DNA from: Gordionus sp. m RMFG-2023
Lineage: Eukaryota; Nematomorpha; Gordioida; Chordodea; Parachordodidae
Assembly: GCF_954871325.1 (NCBI RefSeq)
Contig: NC_088778.1
Coordinates: forward strand, 16,023,666 to 16,087,665
Reading direction: 5' to 3'
DNA: 64,000 nt
Shown here: in pieces, positions 47,977 to 59,726 of the stretch
Numbering within the stretch: the stretch's first letter is position 1
How the letters are laid out: every line of letters starts with the position of its first letter
Notes under the pieces: model-generated
Databases searched by the model: none
What the model was told of the DNA's origin: nothing
Seen by the model: only the letters and a program-made list of their open reading frames with translations
Position numbers and translations under genes: made by a program

Positions 47977-48812
47977 TAGCTATCGACGTTATTCAATAAA
48001 GTAACGGCTTTGGATTTTACATTACTCTGCAAAAATAGTAATGCAAGGTTACTTTAATTTTTCCTAAAGTACCGACAGTTACCATGTAATAAAGATTGAA
48101 TAAATTATTTTCTTTATATACATATATATAATATATTTATTACACAAATCCCAAAATTCGAATGAATAAATAATTGGATAGATTTTTTAATATTAAGCTA
48201 TAAATATACTGATAATTTTTTTTAAAACAATTTTAATGATTGTTTTTAAAAGCTTTTATATCATTTATCGCTCAGCATCGCTTTTGCTCTACTAAACACC
48301 TGATCATTAGGTGCTGAGGATGGCAGGGGTATATTATATTTTTAAATTGGTTTTAATATTTGGTTAAGATTTTTTTTCTAAAGATGTATCTTTTTTTCTT
48401 GATGAATTTAGATAGTTCATCAGACATATCATCGAAAAACACTTTTTCCTTTATATTGAGAATGAGGCGTGGCACTAATTTCCTCTATATGAATATCTTT
48501 CCTCAAACTATATCGTTTATCCATTTGGCCTTTAATGTAATGATGAAGATATTCACATATTATCTTTAACACTGCTCTAATATAATTGAAGACATCTAAT
48601 AAACCAATAAAAATAATAACTGAAAGAAGAAAATGAAATGAAATACCCTTATAATTTGTTTTAAAAACTAGGTTCTATATTTATTTTTGTAAAAATTAAC
48701 ACGTTACTTTAGTACGTTACTTTTTGGAATAGTAACACCGTTACCGATTATCGGAAAAAGTAACGCCATTAATAGCAACGACACTTAAGTAACGCGTTTC
48801 TATATAGCACTA
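47977..48812. mobile_element. hAT-like MITE with AACGCGTTACT-type end
   Basis: The left side begins TAGCTATCGACGTTATTC, with AAAGTAACGGC inside. The right side, inverted, reads TAGTGCTATATAGAAACGCG then TTACTTAAGT. GTAACG words pair between the two sides. Such GTAACGCGTTAC ends are common in hAT families. No matching TSD was read, so the limits are approximate. Confidence 0.5.
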
Positions 48813-49174
48813 ATAAACGATATGAATTATCACAATAGGTAAATTATTGTAAAATTAATTATCTTTATCAGTGCAAAAAAATGTTTTAATTATAATTTTA
48901 CCATCATTGCAAACTGTTATAAAATTGATTAAATATAAATGAATGGATAAAGAGTAGCCATTCCATGTCGAATGAGCAAGGAAATTATGATTTCTGGTCG
49001 TTTTTAATATTTTTCTTCCTTATCGTTTATTATTTTTTTAATAATTTCTTCAATGATTAGCGCGGCTTTATTTCCATAAAAATTCTTATTATTATTATTT
49101 GCTTCATTTATTTAAACATTATTTAGTACGTTGTCTTATATAAAAATAAAGAAATATAGCTAATTAGCTAATGT

Positions 49175-49525
49175 CATAGTCAGGGGGAGGCGTTTTATTT
49201 GCCTGTTTTCATAAATAAAATTATGCTCTAATAAAAAATCCTCCCCTCACCCTTCCGCATTCCCCTCTCCCCCAAAAAGGTATACAATATGCCTCTAAAC
49301 AAAAATTTAAAAGAAAAATAAATAAAAGTTAATATTTTATTTTAAAATAATGACTATAATTCAAAAATTTCATCAAAGAAAACATTTTAATAAAGAAAAG
49401 GTGAAAACCAAAATGATCATTTTAATGTAACCCTACCAATATTAAGTGAGCCTAAAGTCTTCCAATAAAATTTACGGGAAAAACCACCTAAAAATGCTCC
49501 CTCCCCGTTGCAAGACTATGTCTAT
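49175..49525. repeat. Dispersed MITE-like repeat (CATAGTC ends)
   Basis: CATAGTCAGGGGGAGGCG at the left and GCAAGACTATG at the right. The left part matches 14505-14720 and the right part matches 36290-36390. Non-coding, within intron 1. Confidence 0.5.
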
Positions 49526-49626
49526 GGCTGATGTGGTTTATTGATAATATTAATATCAACTTGATTATCGGATAAGCCTTTAAAAAATTATCAGTACAAT
49601 TTAAAATGTCAATTAAAAAAATATAG

Positions 49627-51492
49627 CAAGTTATAAAAATGATCGGAATAAAGATTTTTCGTCAAACAACGCATGCCCTATTACCTCTTCCCCGTCCTCG
49701 GATTCGATTTTATTCGTATCGTCCCCCTCATCATCTTCCTCGTCCGTGTCAACACACCAACGCAAATTTTCGAACCATAAATTTAGCACGCTTATTCCAT
49801 ATTCCAAATTTTTGTTTCCGTTTCGCTCAAGCGCCAAGCGTAAAAATGGAATACAAACTGATAAATCCATCAACGAATCTATGGAGAGAGACGCGATAAA
49901 TAAAAATGACGCTTACGATACCAACAGGCGTAGGTCTTGTTCTGCTGAAAACATAAATTTTCAAGTTGACCATGATTCAAATAAATCGCCGATAATTTTA
50001 CCAGAATCCTTAACTAATCTTTGCCCATCTTCTGGACCTTTATTATCGGAGTCTTATCATTCAGGCGAAAATCTCGATTTTCCAGCAGTTAAACGACGAA
50101 TCAATAAAGATTCAAAAACTAATACCATAGATTCCGATGCTCAACCGGTTTCCAAGTATACTTCATTGACTTCGGGCAGCAACAACTCGGATAGCAATGT
50201 ATCTTTATCTCGAAACCTATTAAACAGTCATAAAAAATTATCGATGTGTACACAGAAATCATACGATATACTATCGAGTAAAAATATTCATAAACCCATT
50301 TCCCATTCTTCATCTTGCGAAAGGTCCCTCAATTTCAAAAAGAAAAACTCTATTCTTAAAATTGGCCACTTCGATAAAAGTTATTTCGAACACCTTGATG
50401 CCCAAAGCGTGGTGGCAATATACATTTTATACATCAAATCTCTTCGATTTTTGGCCAACAACAAAGATGGCAAAAACTTTGCGGGATCCTCCACCAATCG
50501 ATTAACTTCCCTGCAAAATAATTTCATGAAAGGCAACGTGCGTCCATTTCGCACCAAGGACAAGACAGAATCAGCGGGCGACCCATCCTGCAATTCCAAT
50601 AATAATTGCCTTAACTATAGGAAGTGGTGCTCAACTTCCAACAATCATCAAGATATGTTTACTCGTAAAACTGTATTCACGGGAGCCTCAGCCGCTCTAG
50701 CTGCCACTACCTTCTTACTCAAACACCAAAGCCCCTGCAATGACCGCACCAGTGATAACCTTATAAACACCGACGATCGAAATTCTATGTCAAACGAATC
50801 GAGCCAAGATTCGCTCGATTATAAGGCGAGGAATAAAATATTTTTCACAGATAGGAAACTGTCTGGGACTTTAGATATCGGGGACGGAAGAGGAAATGAG
50901 CTCGTCGAAAATTGCGCCTATTTTCGCAATGAAATTGGTGGCGAATCCTTTGAATGCCTAGACTTGGTCAGTTTCCGGTACCTCAGTAAAAAATACCTTT
51001 CTCAATCGAAGGATAGAACTCTCACCCGCGATAAAACTGAGTCAGATAATTGTGGCGATTCGAGGGTATATCAAAATTATTGTGGTAGTGGCAATCGACA
51101 TCATCGCGTAGAGAATTTTTGTCATTATTATGATACCATCTCATCCCATTCTTCACTGTCCTCATCTTCCATTTCATCCCGATTCTCTGCATCTCAAATT
51201 AAAGCGACGCCCCGCACATCAATACTTTTATCTCCTTTGACTAGGCAACCAATTTGCAATGGTATTTCCGTGTTAGATTTTAGGAAGCACGCCCCGCAAT
51301 TATGCGACAAAATCGTGATAGATATTGTATCCACCGGAATGGGTAATAATCAAATTATGGGAAACATGACAGCTCTCAATATCAAAAACAAAAGCATGAT
51401 GGGCTTTAACGAAATACATAGTAAATCCGGTTACATAATTGAAAATTGGGACTCTGGCGCTTATTTTTACCGTATCTATTTTTTAGGAAGAG
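49627..51492 (+). CDS. SIPA1L: SIPA1L-like Rap GTPase-activating protein, exon 2
   Basis: Acceptor ATATAG at 49626; phase 1 in and phase 1 out at GTAATT (51493). Residues 511-1131. The frame is open with no ATG needed, beginning ASYKNDRNKDFSSNN. SIPA1L signatures, as I recall them, include TGASAALAATTF (human has TGASAVAAT), GDGRGNELVENCAYFRNEIG and, at the end, WDSGAYFYRIYFLGR, which leads into the start of the RapGAP region. Long Ser/Asn-rich linkers lie between. Exon 3 continues exactly with EHSNYFG. The exon is 1,866 bp; its first 120 bases are missed if a start codon is required. Confidence 0.88.
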
Positions 51493-52038
51493 GTAATTAT
51501 TTCATTTATTTTAATTTTTTAAATTAGCTAACTATATAATCATTATTAGAAAAAAATATTTAAAAGCAGGTCGAACCAGACCGAACTACGAAACCGAAAT
51601 GAACCGTTATAAATTTTTGAACTATAACCTAACCGTTATAAGAAATTCTCAGAACCGAACATTATAAATACCTACAATCCAGTTTAAACCGGTTCATAAC
51701 GGTTTTTAGAAATTTATTTTTTAAATAAATAAATTTTCAATATATTTAATTAATTTGGTCAAATTCATTTTCTAAAAAAATAGTATATTTTATACATACA
51801 TTAAATTTTAATTAATTTGTTATTTCTTATTCACATCATATTCGAAGGGGTTTAGCAAATTCATTAGACCCGAGTTTCTAGAGGATTTAAAACTGAAATC
51901 ATTTCTAGCCTGTCATTTTATCTTTTAAACCTGATTGTAAACTGATTCATATTCCAAGTGCATAAAATGCCTAATCCCTAAGATCACACAATTTTCCTAT
52001 GAAATTTTATATATTTTTTTTTAATATATAGAAAATAT

Positions 52039-52788
52039 TAGGGGTGTACCGATATCACTTTTTGGAGGCCGATCCGATATTCTCGATATTAAATTGATAT
52101 CGGCCGATTACCGATCCGATTTCATATCTAATTTTGTATTCTGTAAAGATACCAATGGTTTTAATTTTTAATAGACTTTTTATTAGTATAACATCTATAA
52201 TTTAACTCTACCCTAATATATGTCATTTGAATATATTATAATGATCAAGTTATATTTTATATTCAATTTAATTGCAATTCTAAAAGTATATAAAATTGTT
52301 AAATCACTTTTATATAACATTTATCTATATACATAATAAGTAGTAAACAAATATGAAATTTGAAATAAATAATTAAAATAATATTTAACATTAATATATC
52401 GAAGATTTTAGAAATATCAAAATTTCAAATTTATCAGAGGTCAGCCTGCAGCGAAGGTAACTGTCAATATCACCAGCTTCACTAAAAAGAAATTCTGAAG
52501 AGATTATCGCACACTTTTATAAACAGAATGCGCAAAAAAATAACAATATGGCAGAATGTTTATAAATTAATTATTATTATAAATAATATAAATAAAAATG
52601 GATTTCGAATTTATTTATAAAAATAAATGATTTTAAATATAACTTTTAAAATTTTTTTTACAACATTATTTTTTTAAAGACGCCATTTTATATCGGATCG
52701 GAAAATTTTATAATGATGGCTGATAACCGATATTTTAAAATGGGTGAAATATCGGCCCGATCCGATATAAAATATCGGTACATCCCTA
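52039..52788. mobile_element. hAT-type MITE (CCGATCC family), TSD GAAAATAT
   Basis: Starts TAGGGGTGTACCGATAT and ends ATATCGGTACATCCCTA, a 17-bp inverted repeat with one mismatch. GAAAATAT is duplicated exactly at 52031-52038 and 52789-52796. 750 bp, non-coding. Very similar to 57503-58232, in the same orientation. Confidence 0.92.
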
Positions 52789-52880
52789 GAAAATATATTT
52801 ATAAAAATTAATATAAATTAATGGTAGTTCAAAAATTTACTGTAAAATTGTCTGATATTCACAGGGTAGGTACTCTATAC

Positions 52881-53278
52881 TAGAGGTCTGCAATGGGTAG
52901 GTTTTAGCTCCCCTTGCCCACGCCCGCCCATACTTCGGGCGGGCGTAGTCGGGGTTTCCTAAATATTTGCAACATTGGGCGGGTGGCTAGCGGGTTAAAT
53001 AATTTTTTAAAGTAATGAGCGGGCGTGGGTAGGTGAATTTAAATAATTTTTAGGCGAAATGAGTAGAACAGACTTCAATTTATTAAAAATGAGAGTTTTA
53101 TTTCATCATATTGCATATTATATATGTTTAATTAAAAATACATTAAAATAAATAAATAAAGAGCGAAACCAGCTATTAGAATGTTTAAACATTTAGCAGG
53201 CGGGCGAGTAATTTTTTTTTAAAAAATTATAAGTTAGCGGGCGGGCGTTAAAAAAAATCAAAACAATGCTCACCTCTA
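52881..53278. mobile_element. hAT-type MITE (GGGCGGGC family), TSD CTCTATAC
   Basis: Starts TAGAGGTCTGCAATGGGTAG and ends CAATGCTCACCTCTA. CTCTATAC is duplicated exactly at 52873-52880 and 53279-53286. The interior carries GC-rich GGGCGGGCG blocks. 398 bp, non-coding. Confidence 0.9.
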
Positions 53279-53835
53279 CTCTATACTTGCTGGAATACGA
53301 ATCCGACAAAATTGAGTTCTTTTATAATTAAAATATCCACGCTATAAATGATTTAAATTTAAAGATTTGCATAACCCCTACAACATAACATATATAATTA
53401 TATAGTTAGAAATTAACTTATTTTCTTTAATATTAATGGAAAATTTAATGTTGGACAATAAAAAGTACATGTATGAAATTTTTTTTAAAATGAATATTCA
53501 AATTAATAATAAATGGCGGAAACATTATTAATCTTATTCAAAAAATCGAATATTTGGTTCAAGTTTTAATAAAGTTACTCAATTTCTATAAATATCACTG
53601 ATGACTTTACATGTTTAAGAGATTATATTTTTTTTAGTTTTTTAAATTCTCTTCAGATGCATCATTTATTTTGTCGTATGTTGATTGATTTCAATTCCAT
53701 GAATCTTAACATTTACAATATTTTTGGTTAACTTTTTTTTATTTTCTTTAAAATTTTGATCCCACGAGAAAAACAGATTTGCCTCTGCAATACATATCGA
53801 ATATCTTTTTATAAAAATCATATTTAATTTATTAG

Positions 53836-53987
53836 AACATTCCAATTATTTCGGAATTGATGAAAATTTCGGCCCAATCGCAGTTAGTTTAGTTCGAAAT
53901 AGTGTACCTGCCCAAGCTATTAACCCAGACTCTAATCACATTAATTCCGAAATGTTTAATTACTATATCATCATGAGAACAAATCAA
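53836..53987 (+). CDS. SIPA1L: SIPA1L-like RapGAP, exon 3
   Basis: Acceptor TTATTAG at 53835, donor GTTTAT at 53988; phase 1 in, phase 0 out. Encodes EHSNYFGIDENFGPIAVSLV and then MFNYYIIMRTNQ. It matches the conserved SIPA1L segment EH.NYFGTDE.LGPVAVSI just N-terminal to the RapGAP catalytic core. The 51-codon exon joins flush with both neighbours. Confidence 0.93.
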
Positions 53988-55495
53988 GTTTATTTTTATT
54001 TTTTATATTAATATATCTCTCTTATATAATAGAGCTTTCTTACTCTTCGTGTTGTAAAAATTATGCTTTCCTATAGGAACTTTATCTAAAGTGGGTTAGG
54101 ATTATATGCTGTTATATTAATTTTTCAATTTTTAGAATTATTATAAATTTCCAATTTTTAAAAAACACCTTTTTTAAAAACATTAAATTAAAAGGAAAAA
54201 TAAAAAAGGTAATTCAAAAAAAAATATATTAAAAATGACATGTATGATCTTTATTTTATGGGTAAATCTGTGCGCCGATTTTTTTATTCAGCTGAGATGG
54301 CGCGTTTGCATATACCGACGGCGCAATAAAAATGGACGTGCCGATAAAACATACATGATAAACTGTGTGAATTTGTTTGTATATTATTTCCAATAAAATT
54401 AACCCTAAGAATCAAAATATAAATACATCCCCAAACAAAATATGAATATAAATTTTCACAAATCTATAACAGGAGATAAAGAATTGAATCATCAACTTAA
54501 GGAATGCATAACAACATGAGTGAAAATTGCACATTATTTATAAAAAGGGATACCATAATGGGTACATAAATGCTACAAATTAAATTTATATCAGAAGTAT
54601 AAATTATTATGTAAAAATATAATTTTATCCAAGTTATCTTGGAGATAATGAAGATATTTTTGAGTTTAATATCAAACCAACAATAGAGAAAATACATTCA
54701 CTCGGGGTGAGGTAGCTAGAATGGTAAGTGTTTTTCTAGCAAGAATTGCTAAAGATTAATTCTAGCTTTTTGTTTCCAAAAATTTTAAGAAATGCAAATG
54801 ATATTGATATTAGCATAAGTTTTAATTTACTATAAATATTTTTGTACAAGTTTTTTGTTCTATTTAAAGATATAAAAAAGCGCCATTTGGCGGCGCGCTA
54901 CTTAAAATTGGCCGCTCCGTGAAATGTCTAAAAAGGGCATGACCTCGGCGCGGCGAACAAGTCTAGGCAAATCTAGTTATATTTTCGAAATATTAAAAAT
55001 GCAAAATTATTGCTATAGGGTCTTATAATTAGAATTATTATATTATCAAGATGCTATAGTTAATTAAACTGTGAAAATATTGATCTGCTCAATTAATATG
55101 GTAATTGCCACCTTAGTTAGGTTATACTTATAATCTTGCATTTGAATTAAAAGATGAGAGTGATCTCAATTTAACTCCCAATTTAATTTTAAAATCGGTT
55201 GATTAAATCTTTGAACCGAGGCATTGTTACCCCTGGTGAGTCGGATCTTGCCAGTGAGCTATTAATCACTTTAAATGAGCACAACAAAATATTGATTATA
55301 ATAAAGGCTGAGGGCTGAAATGATGTTATATTTTTGGATATTTATATGGGTACTTTTAGAAATGTTAGTATTGCTTGTATACAAGAAATAAAATGGAAAG
55401 ATGGTGATGGCTATAAATTGTGTTGGAATAATTATTTTGAGTTTAAAAAAAGATGAGAAATATTATAAATTTTATATATTGTATTTTCATATTAG
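53988..55495. other. SIPA1L intron 3 (1.5 kb)
   Basis: No gene inside. GC-rich patches at 54270-54350 (GGCGCGTTTGC, GACGGCGCAAT) and 54880-54960 (GCGCCATTTGGCGGCGCGC) may be the two sides of an unidentified repeat. The small open frames are chance. Confidence 0.6.
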
Positions 55496-55684
55496 TTGTG
55501 CTCAATCAAAGGAAGCGTTGCCGAAGAAATTATACCAACAAACAATAAACAATGTATCGTTTCGCATAAAGATGTAATTGAGTATGTTTGCCCCTTTATC
55601 AATATCAATTGTCTCAAATTATGGGATTATGTTATTAATTCAGCTAAAATCGAAGAAAAGCTCATAAGGTTCGATGAACAATTG
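55496..55684 (+). CDS. SIPA1L: SIPA1L-like RapGAP, exon 4
   Basis: Acceptor ATATTAG at 55495, donor GTAAAA at 55685; phase 0 at both sides, 63 codons. Encodes KGSVAEEIIPTNNKQC and then VIEYVCPFININCLKLW, ending KLIRFDEQL. The human counterpart runs RGAILEDAVPST...LEFVVPELNIQCLRLAL...LLKLDEQ. The TTG at 55496 is not a start; it is the first codon after the intron. Confidence 0.93.
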
Positions 55685-55752
55685 GTAAAAAAAATATTTT
55701 ATTTATTATTTTTCGAGTTGTTTTGTGCTAATATAAATATTTAAAAATATAG

Positions 55753-55828
55753 ATTAAAAGAAATTATAAAATTGGAGTACTCTATTGCAAATCTGGTCAA
55801 ACAACTGAAGAGGAAATGTATAATAATG
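55753..55828 (+). CDS. SIPA1L: SIPA1L-like RapGAP, exon 5
   Basis: A 76-base exon after a 68-base intron (55685-55752). Acceptor ATAG, donor GTAAAA; phase 0 in, phase 1 out. Encodes [22 protein letters not shown] (a 22-residue run), matching [21 protein letters not shown], the entry to the RapGAP domain. Confidence 0.93.
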
Positions 55829-56888
55829 GTAAAATACTATTAATTTCTTTAATAATTTATAAAATTAAATATCAAATTTATTTTAATTCATTTAAAAAAA
55901 TTTTTAAAACTTATATTGAAAAATCAAATTTTATATGAGCATAATATATATGTCGTATTGGGATATGGAATCATGTGGGATTCGGAATCTCAACGTGGGG
56001 AATATTCTGGAGCTTCCGGAATGTCACAAACTATGGGATAACATCGTTATGCAATTGCAAAATGGATTGCATGAATAAAAGGTGTTAGTGTCTCAAGAAC
56101 AACCTTAGATTTCAACAAAATGTCATATAGCATTGAAAAATTGTTGCTCGGATTTTTTAAAAATATATATTCATGTAAAAATATTTCATATTTCATATAA
56201 ATTTACAAAATCAAAAATGTTTAACCTTATTTTTCATTCATTATATGCCCCCACGTTTTATATCCCCATGAAAAATAAATAAATAATATAATTACTTTTT
56301 CTTCCCTTTTTTGCCGTCTGGCTGGCACCATATAATTAAAAGGCCAAAATAAGGGATTTAAAAAGAAAATTAAAAAAAAAGTTAATAGTAAAAAATTAAT
56401 GCATATAATGAATGAAAAATAAAACATTTTTGTTTTTGTAAATTTATCCGAAATACTAAATATTTTCACATGAATATATATTTTAAAAAAATCAGAATTA
56501 AAAAATTTTTATTTATTGCAACAATTTTTCAATGCTATATGACATTTTGTTGAAATTTAAGGTTGTTCTTGAGACACTAACACCTTGTATTCATGCAACA
56601 TGTTTTCCCATAGTTTGTGACATTCCGGAAGCTCCCAAATATTTTTAGCAGTTTAAATAAATAATTAATATATTTTATGTACATGATTTAATTTGAGGAG
56701 TATATGTATAAAAATAGCTAAATTACCTATAATTGATATATCTTTGTTAGGCATTTCAAAATCATTTATTTTATAGTTTTATATAGACTAGAGGCAATGA
56801 ATGGTGCTGAAATTCAGCACACGTTCATACCCATATTTTGTTCAATTTTTAATACTTTCCCTTCTAAATTTTTAGAAATAAAATAACC

Positions 56889-57080
56889 CAGAGACCTGCA
56901 GAGGTGCCATTTGCACGGCTCGGCCCGGATTTTTTTTATTATATTTGTTTTTAATGGCGATTTAAAATATTTGGGTTTAAAATATACGGCCCAGCCTGGG
57001 TATTTATATTAAAAAAATTAAAATACGACATGACCCGTGTATACCCGGGCTGGGCTTAGGGGCGGACCTGCAGGTCTCTG
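56889..57080. repeat. CCGGGCC-family MITE with 8-bp TSD (7/8)
   Basis: Starts CAGAGACCTGCAGAGGTGCC and ends CCTGCAGGTCTCTG. Flanks AAATAACC (56881-56888) and AAATAACT (57081-57088) differ at one base. 192 bp, the clearest picture of this family's full ends. Confidence 0.85.
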
Positions 57081-57502
57081 AAATAACTGATATGAATCTA
57101 TAATTTTAATTTTAATAATAATTATTAATTATATTGGGCGAGATTTTTTATCATAGAATTTCTAAATAATTACATTTTGAAATGAAATTTATTTTAATAT
57201 GAATTAAGAATCTTATTGGACGGGATTTTTTTTCATGGAATATTTAAATTATTACATTTGAAAATTTATATTAATATACAATTATTTTATTTTTAATCTT
57301 AGCTTAAAATTTTTTTTAATGCGTCAAATTTTTTACCCAAAACAGTTACAGAATATAATTTATATAAAACATATTCAAACACCAAAATACAAATCTATTC
57401 AAAATATAAGGAAAGTAATGTAGATAATATTTTTAACGATTCCATCACTTTTTTTATTGTTTATCAATGAGGAAAATTATGTGAAGCTATATGCATTGCT
57501 AC

Positions 57503-58232
57503 TAGAGGTGTACCCATACCACTTTTTGGAGGCCTATCCGATATTCCCGATATTAAATTGATATCGGCCGATTACCTATCCGATATCTTATCTAATTTTG
57601 TTGTAAAGATACCAATGGTTTTAATTTTTAATATACTTTTTATTAGTATAACATCTATAATTTAACTATACCATAACATGTCATTTAAATATATTATAAT
57701 GATCAGTTAGTTTATATTCAATTCAATTGCAATTCTAAAAGTATATAAAATATTTTAATTGAAAAATCACTTATTTATATAATAAGTAATAACATTAATC
57801 TATTTACATAATAAGTAATAAACAAATATATTATAAAATTTGAAATAAATATTTAAAATTAATACATCAAAGATTTCTTTTTAGAAATACAAAAAGTTTC
57901 AATTTATCAGAGGTCAGTCTGCGGTGATGGGGACTATATCACTAGCTTCACTAAAAACAGATTCTGAGAGATTATTGCACACTTTTATAAACAGAATGCA
58001 AAAAAATAACAATATGGCAGAATGTTTATTAACTAATTATTACTATTAAAAAAATTTAACATAAAAATGGATTTGGATTATATAACTTTTTTTTAAATAA
58101 TATTTTATTTTTGTTAAAAACGCCATTTTGTATCTGATCGGATCAGAAAATTTTATAATATTTGCCGATAATCGATATTTTAAAATAGGTAAAATATCGG
58201 CCCGATCCGATATTAAATATCGTACATCCCTA
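57503..58232. mobile_element. hAT-type MITE (CCGATCC family), TSD ATTGCTAC
   Basis: Starts TAGAGGTGTACCCATACC and ends ATCGTACATCCCTA. ATTGCTAC is duplicated exactly at 57495-57502 and 58233-58240. 730 bp and closely similar to 52039-52788. It inserted into an open frame of the intron 5 element. Confidence 0.92.
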
Positions 58233-58586
58233 ATTGCTACTAAAATAGAAAAGGTTTCAATCAAAGATTCGCGCTTTCGAATTGTTCATAATATTACTAA
58301 TAGTCCTTGTTCAAAAAATGTTGGCCATAAAATTACATGGAAAAATAGTTGTGCTGTCAATAATATTGGGAATAGTATTTCTAATATTTTAAAAAGGACC
58401 CCTTCTTTTATTTTATATTTAAATGATCGTGGGCGTCAAAACATAATTTATTCTCAAATAACTGGACAAAATAACTTTATCTTAGGTCATCACTTGATAT
58501 TATCTATCCATAGGACAGATATAACAAATATCTGTCCTAAAAATTTAGAAGGGAAAGTATTAAAAATTGAACAAAATAATGGGTAG
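58233..58586 (+). pseudogene. Unidentified open frame inside the intron 5 element
   Basis: About 117 codons from the MITE boundary to a stop at 58586: IATKIEKVSIKDSRFRIVHN, then SPCSKNVGHKITWKNSCAVN and, near the end, LSIHRTDITNICPKNLEGK. Amino-acid use is balanced and unlike AT-driven chance frames. The frame stays open to the left of the MITE for a few codons (GKLCEAIC) before a stop at about 57466. I do not recognise a family. As it lies between the repeated blocks of a palindromic element it may be the remains of that element's own protein. No start codon is evident. Confidence 0.4.
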
Positions 58587-59627
58587 GAACGTGCGCTGGA
58601 AGAATTTCATTTATAGCTTCTAGTCTATATTAAACTCTAAAATTAAAGAATGTTGAAGTTCCTCACAAAAATATATCAATCATAGGCAATTTAAGCTATT
58701 TTTATAGTAACCATATATATTCCTCAAATTAATTCATGTATATAAAATGTATTAATTTTTTATCTAAACTACTAAAAATATTTAGGAACTTTCCGGAATG
58801 TCACATAATATGGGAAAACATCGTTATACAATTGCAAAATGGGTTGCATGAATAAAAGGTGCGAGTTTTAAGAACAACATCAAATGTTCAACGAAATGTC
58901 ATATTGCATTGAATTGTTGCAATAAAATTTTTAAAAATATATGAAAATATTTATGATTATAAATTTACAAAAAAATGTCTTTTAACCTTATTCCTTTTCA
59001 TTCATTATATTCCTTAATTTTATACTATTTACTTTTTTAAACATTCTCTTATCCTTTTTGATTATATAATTTATTTATTATAACAAAATATCTCTAGTGC
59101 CGGTTAGGCGGCAAAAAAAGGAAGAAAAAAAATATTATTTAATTGTTTTAAAAAAATATTCTAAATCCCCATAGGTTTTAAATATTTAGAAAAAATATAT
59201 TTAAAAAAACAAGATTCCAAATAAAACGTGGGGATTCAAGATTTCGAATCCCAACTTTAGGACTCCGAATCCCACATGATTCCATATCCCAATACCACAT
59301 ATATATATATTATGATAAAAACGCCTTCATTTCAAGTAAAGTTTTACAATAGAGTCGATATATAAAGGCACGTGCTCAGCGCACATCTCAAAATAAACTA
59401 ATTTAGGACACTTAAAATTAAAAAAAAATTGATTAAATGATAAGAATTTGAGCAACTTGATAAAATATTTTAATCATAAGAAAAAAACAAATTGTCAAAT
59501 AACTTAATTTTGAATTTTTTTTTATAAAAGCGCTGACACTTTTCTGTTTTTGATACTACAAACATTTTAATCTTTAAAATTGTCTCAATGTTATTTTTAA
59601 TCATTTTATAATAATAACACAATATAG

Positions 59628-59726
59628 AAACAACTAGCTCTTACTTTGAACAATTCTTAAAACTCTTAGGGGATAAGGTACTACTCAAGGGGTTTGATAA
59701 ATACAAGGGTGAATTGGATACCAAAA
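59628..59726 (+). CDS. SIPA1L: SIPA1L-like RapGAP, exon 6
   Basis: Acceptor ATATAG at 59627, donor GTTTTG at 59727; phase 1 at both sides. Encodes TTSSYFEQFLKLLGDKVLL then KGFDKYKGELDTK, matching [27 protein letters not shown] of the RapGAP domain. The split codon with exon 5 gives Glu, as in the human NNES. Confidence 0.94.

Larger units (their letters stand above)
47787..49626. other. SIPA1L intron 1 (1.84 kb) with two MITE-like repeats
   Basis: Runs from GTTTGT to ATATAG. It contains repeats at about 47977-48812 and 49175-49525. The open frame at 48360-48569 is low-complexity. Confidence 0.7.
51493..53835. other. SIPA1L intron 2 (2.34 kb) with two MITEs
   Basis: GTAATT to TTATTAG. It holds hAT-type MITEs at 52039-52788 and 52881-53278. 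Around 51570-51700 repeated GAACCGAA/AACCGTTAT words resemble those at 37190-37560. Confidence 0.75.
55905..59350. mobile_element. Palindromic element filling intron 5, unidentified family
   Basis: GTATTGGGATATGGAATCAT, GTGGGATTCGGA and nearby words at 55955-55990 are inverted at about 59255-59295. Weaker pairing extends outward to about 55905 and 59350. Inside are three copies of a block of about 120-150 bp containing TTCCGGAATGTCAC: plus at 56011-56148, inverted at 56519-56637, plus at 58786-58922. Each encodes, imperfectly, ECHKLWEN and HEYKVLVSQEQP-like residues in one frame. A CCGGGCC MITE (56889-57080) and a CCGATCC MITE (57503-58232) are nested inside, the second inside an open frame. 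No transposase recognised. Limits approximate. Confidence 0.6.
55829..59627. other. SIPA1L intron 5 (3.8 kb), almost wholly transposon
   Basis: GTAAAA to ATATAG. About 3.4 kb of it is one palindromic element with two later insertions (see 55905-59350). It carries the only sizeable non-host open frame in the gene. Confidence 0.75.

Noticed and set aside
49631-49873. 80-codon minus-strand frame with an acidic stretch
   Set aside because: Antisense shadow of the Ser-rich start of SIPA1L exon 2.
54700-54775. tRNA-like GAGGTAGCTAGAATGGTAAG
   Set aside because: An A-box-like word without a B box at tRNA distance.
58128-58232. First 35 codons of the frame that ends at 58586
   Set aside because: This part is the right end of the hAT MITE, not part of the original frame.
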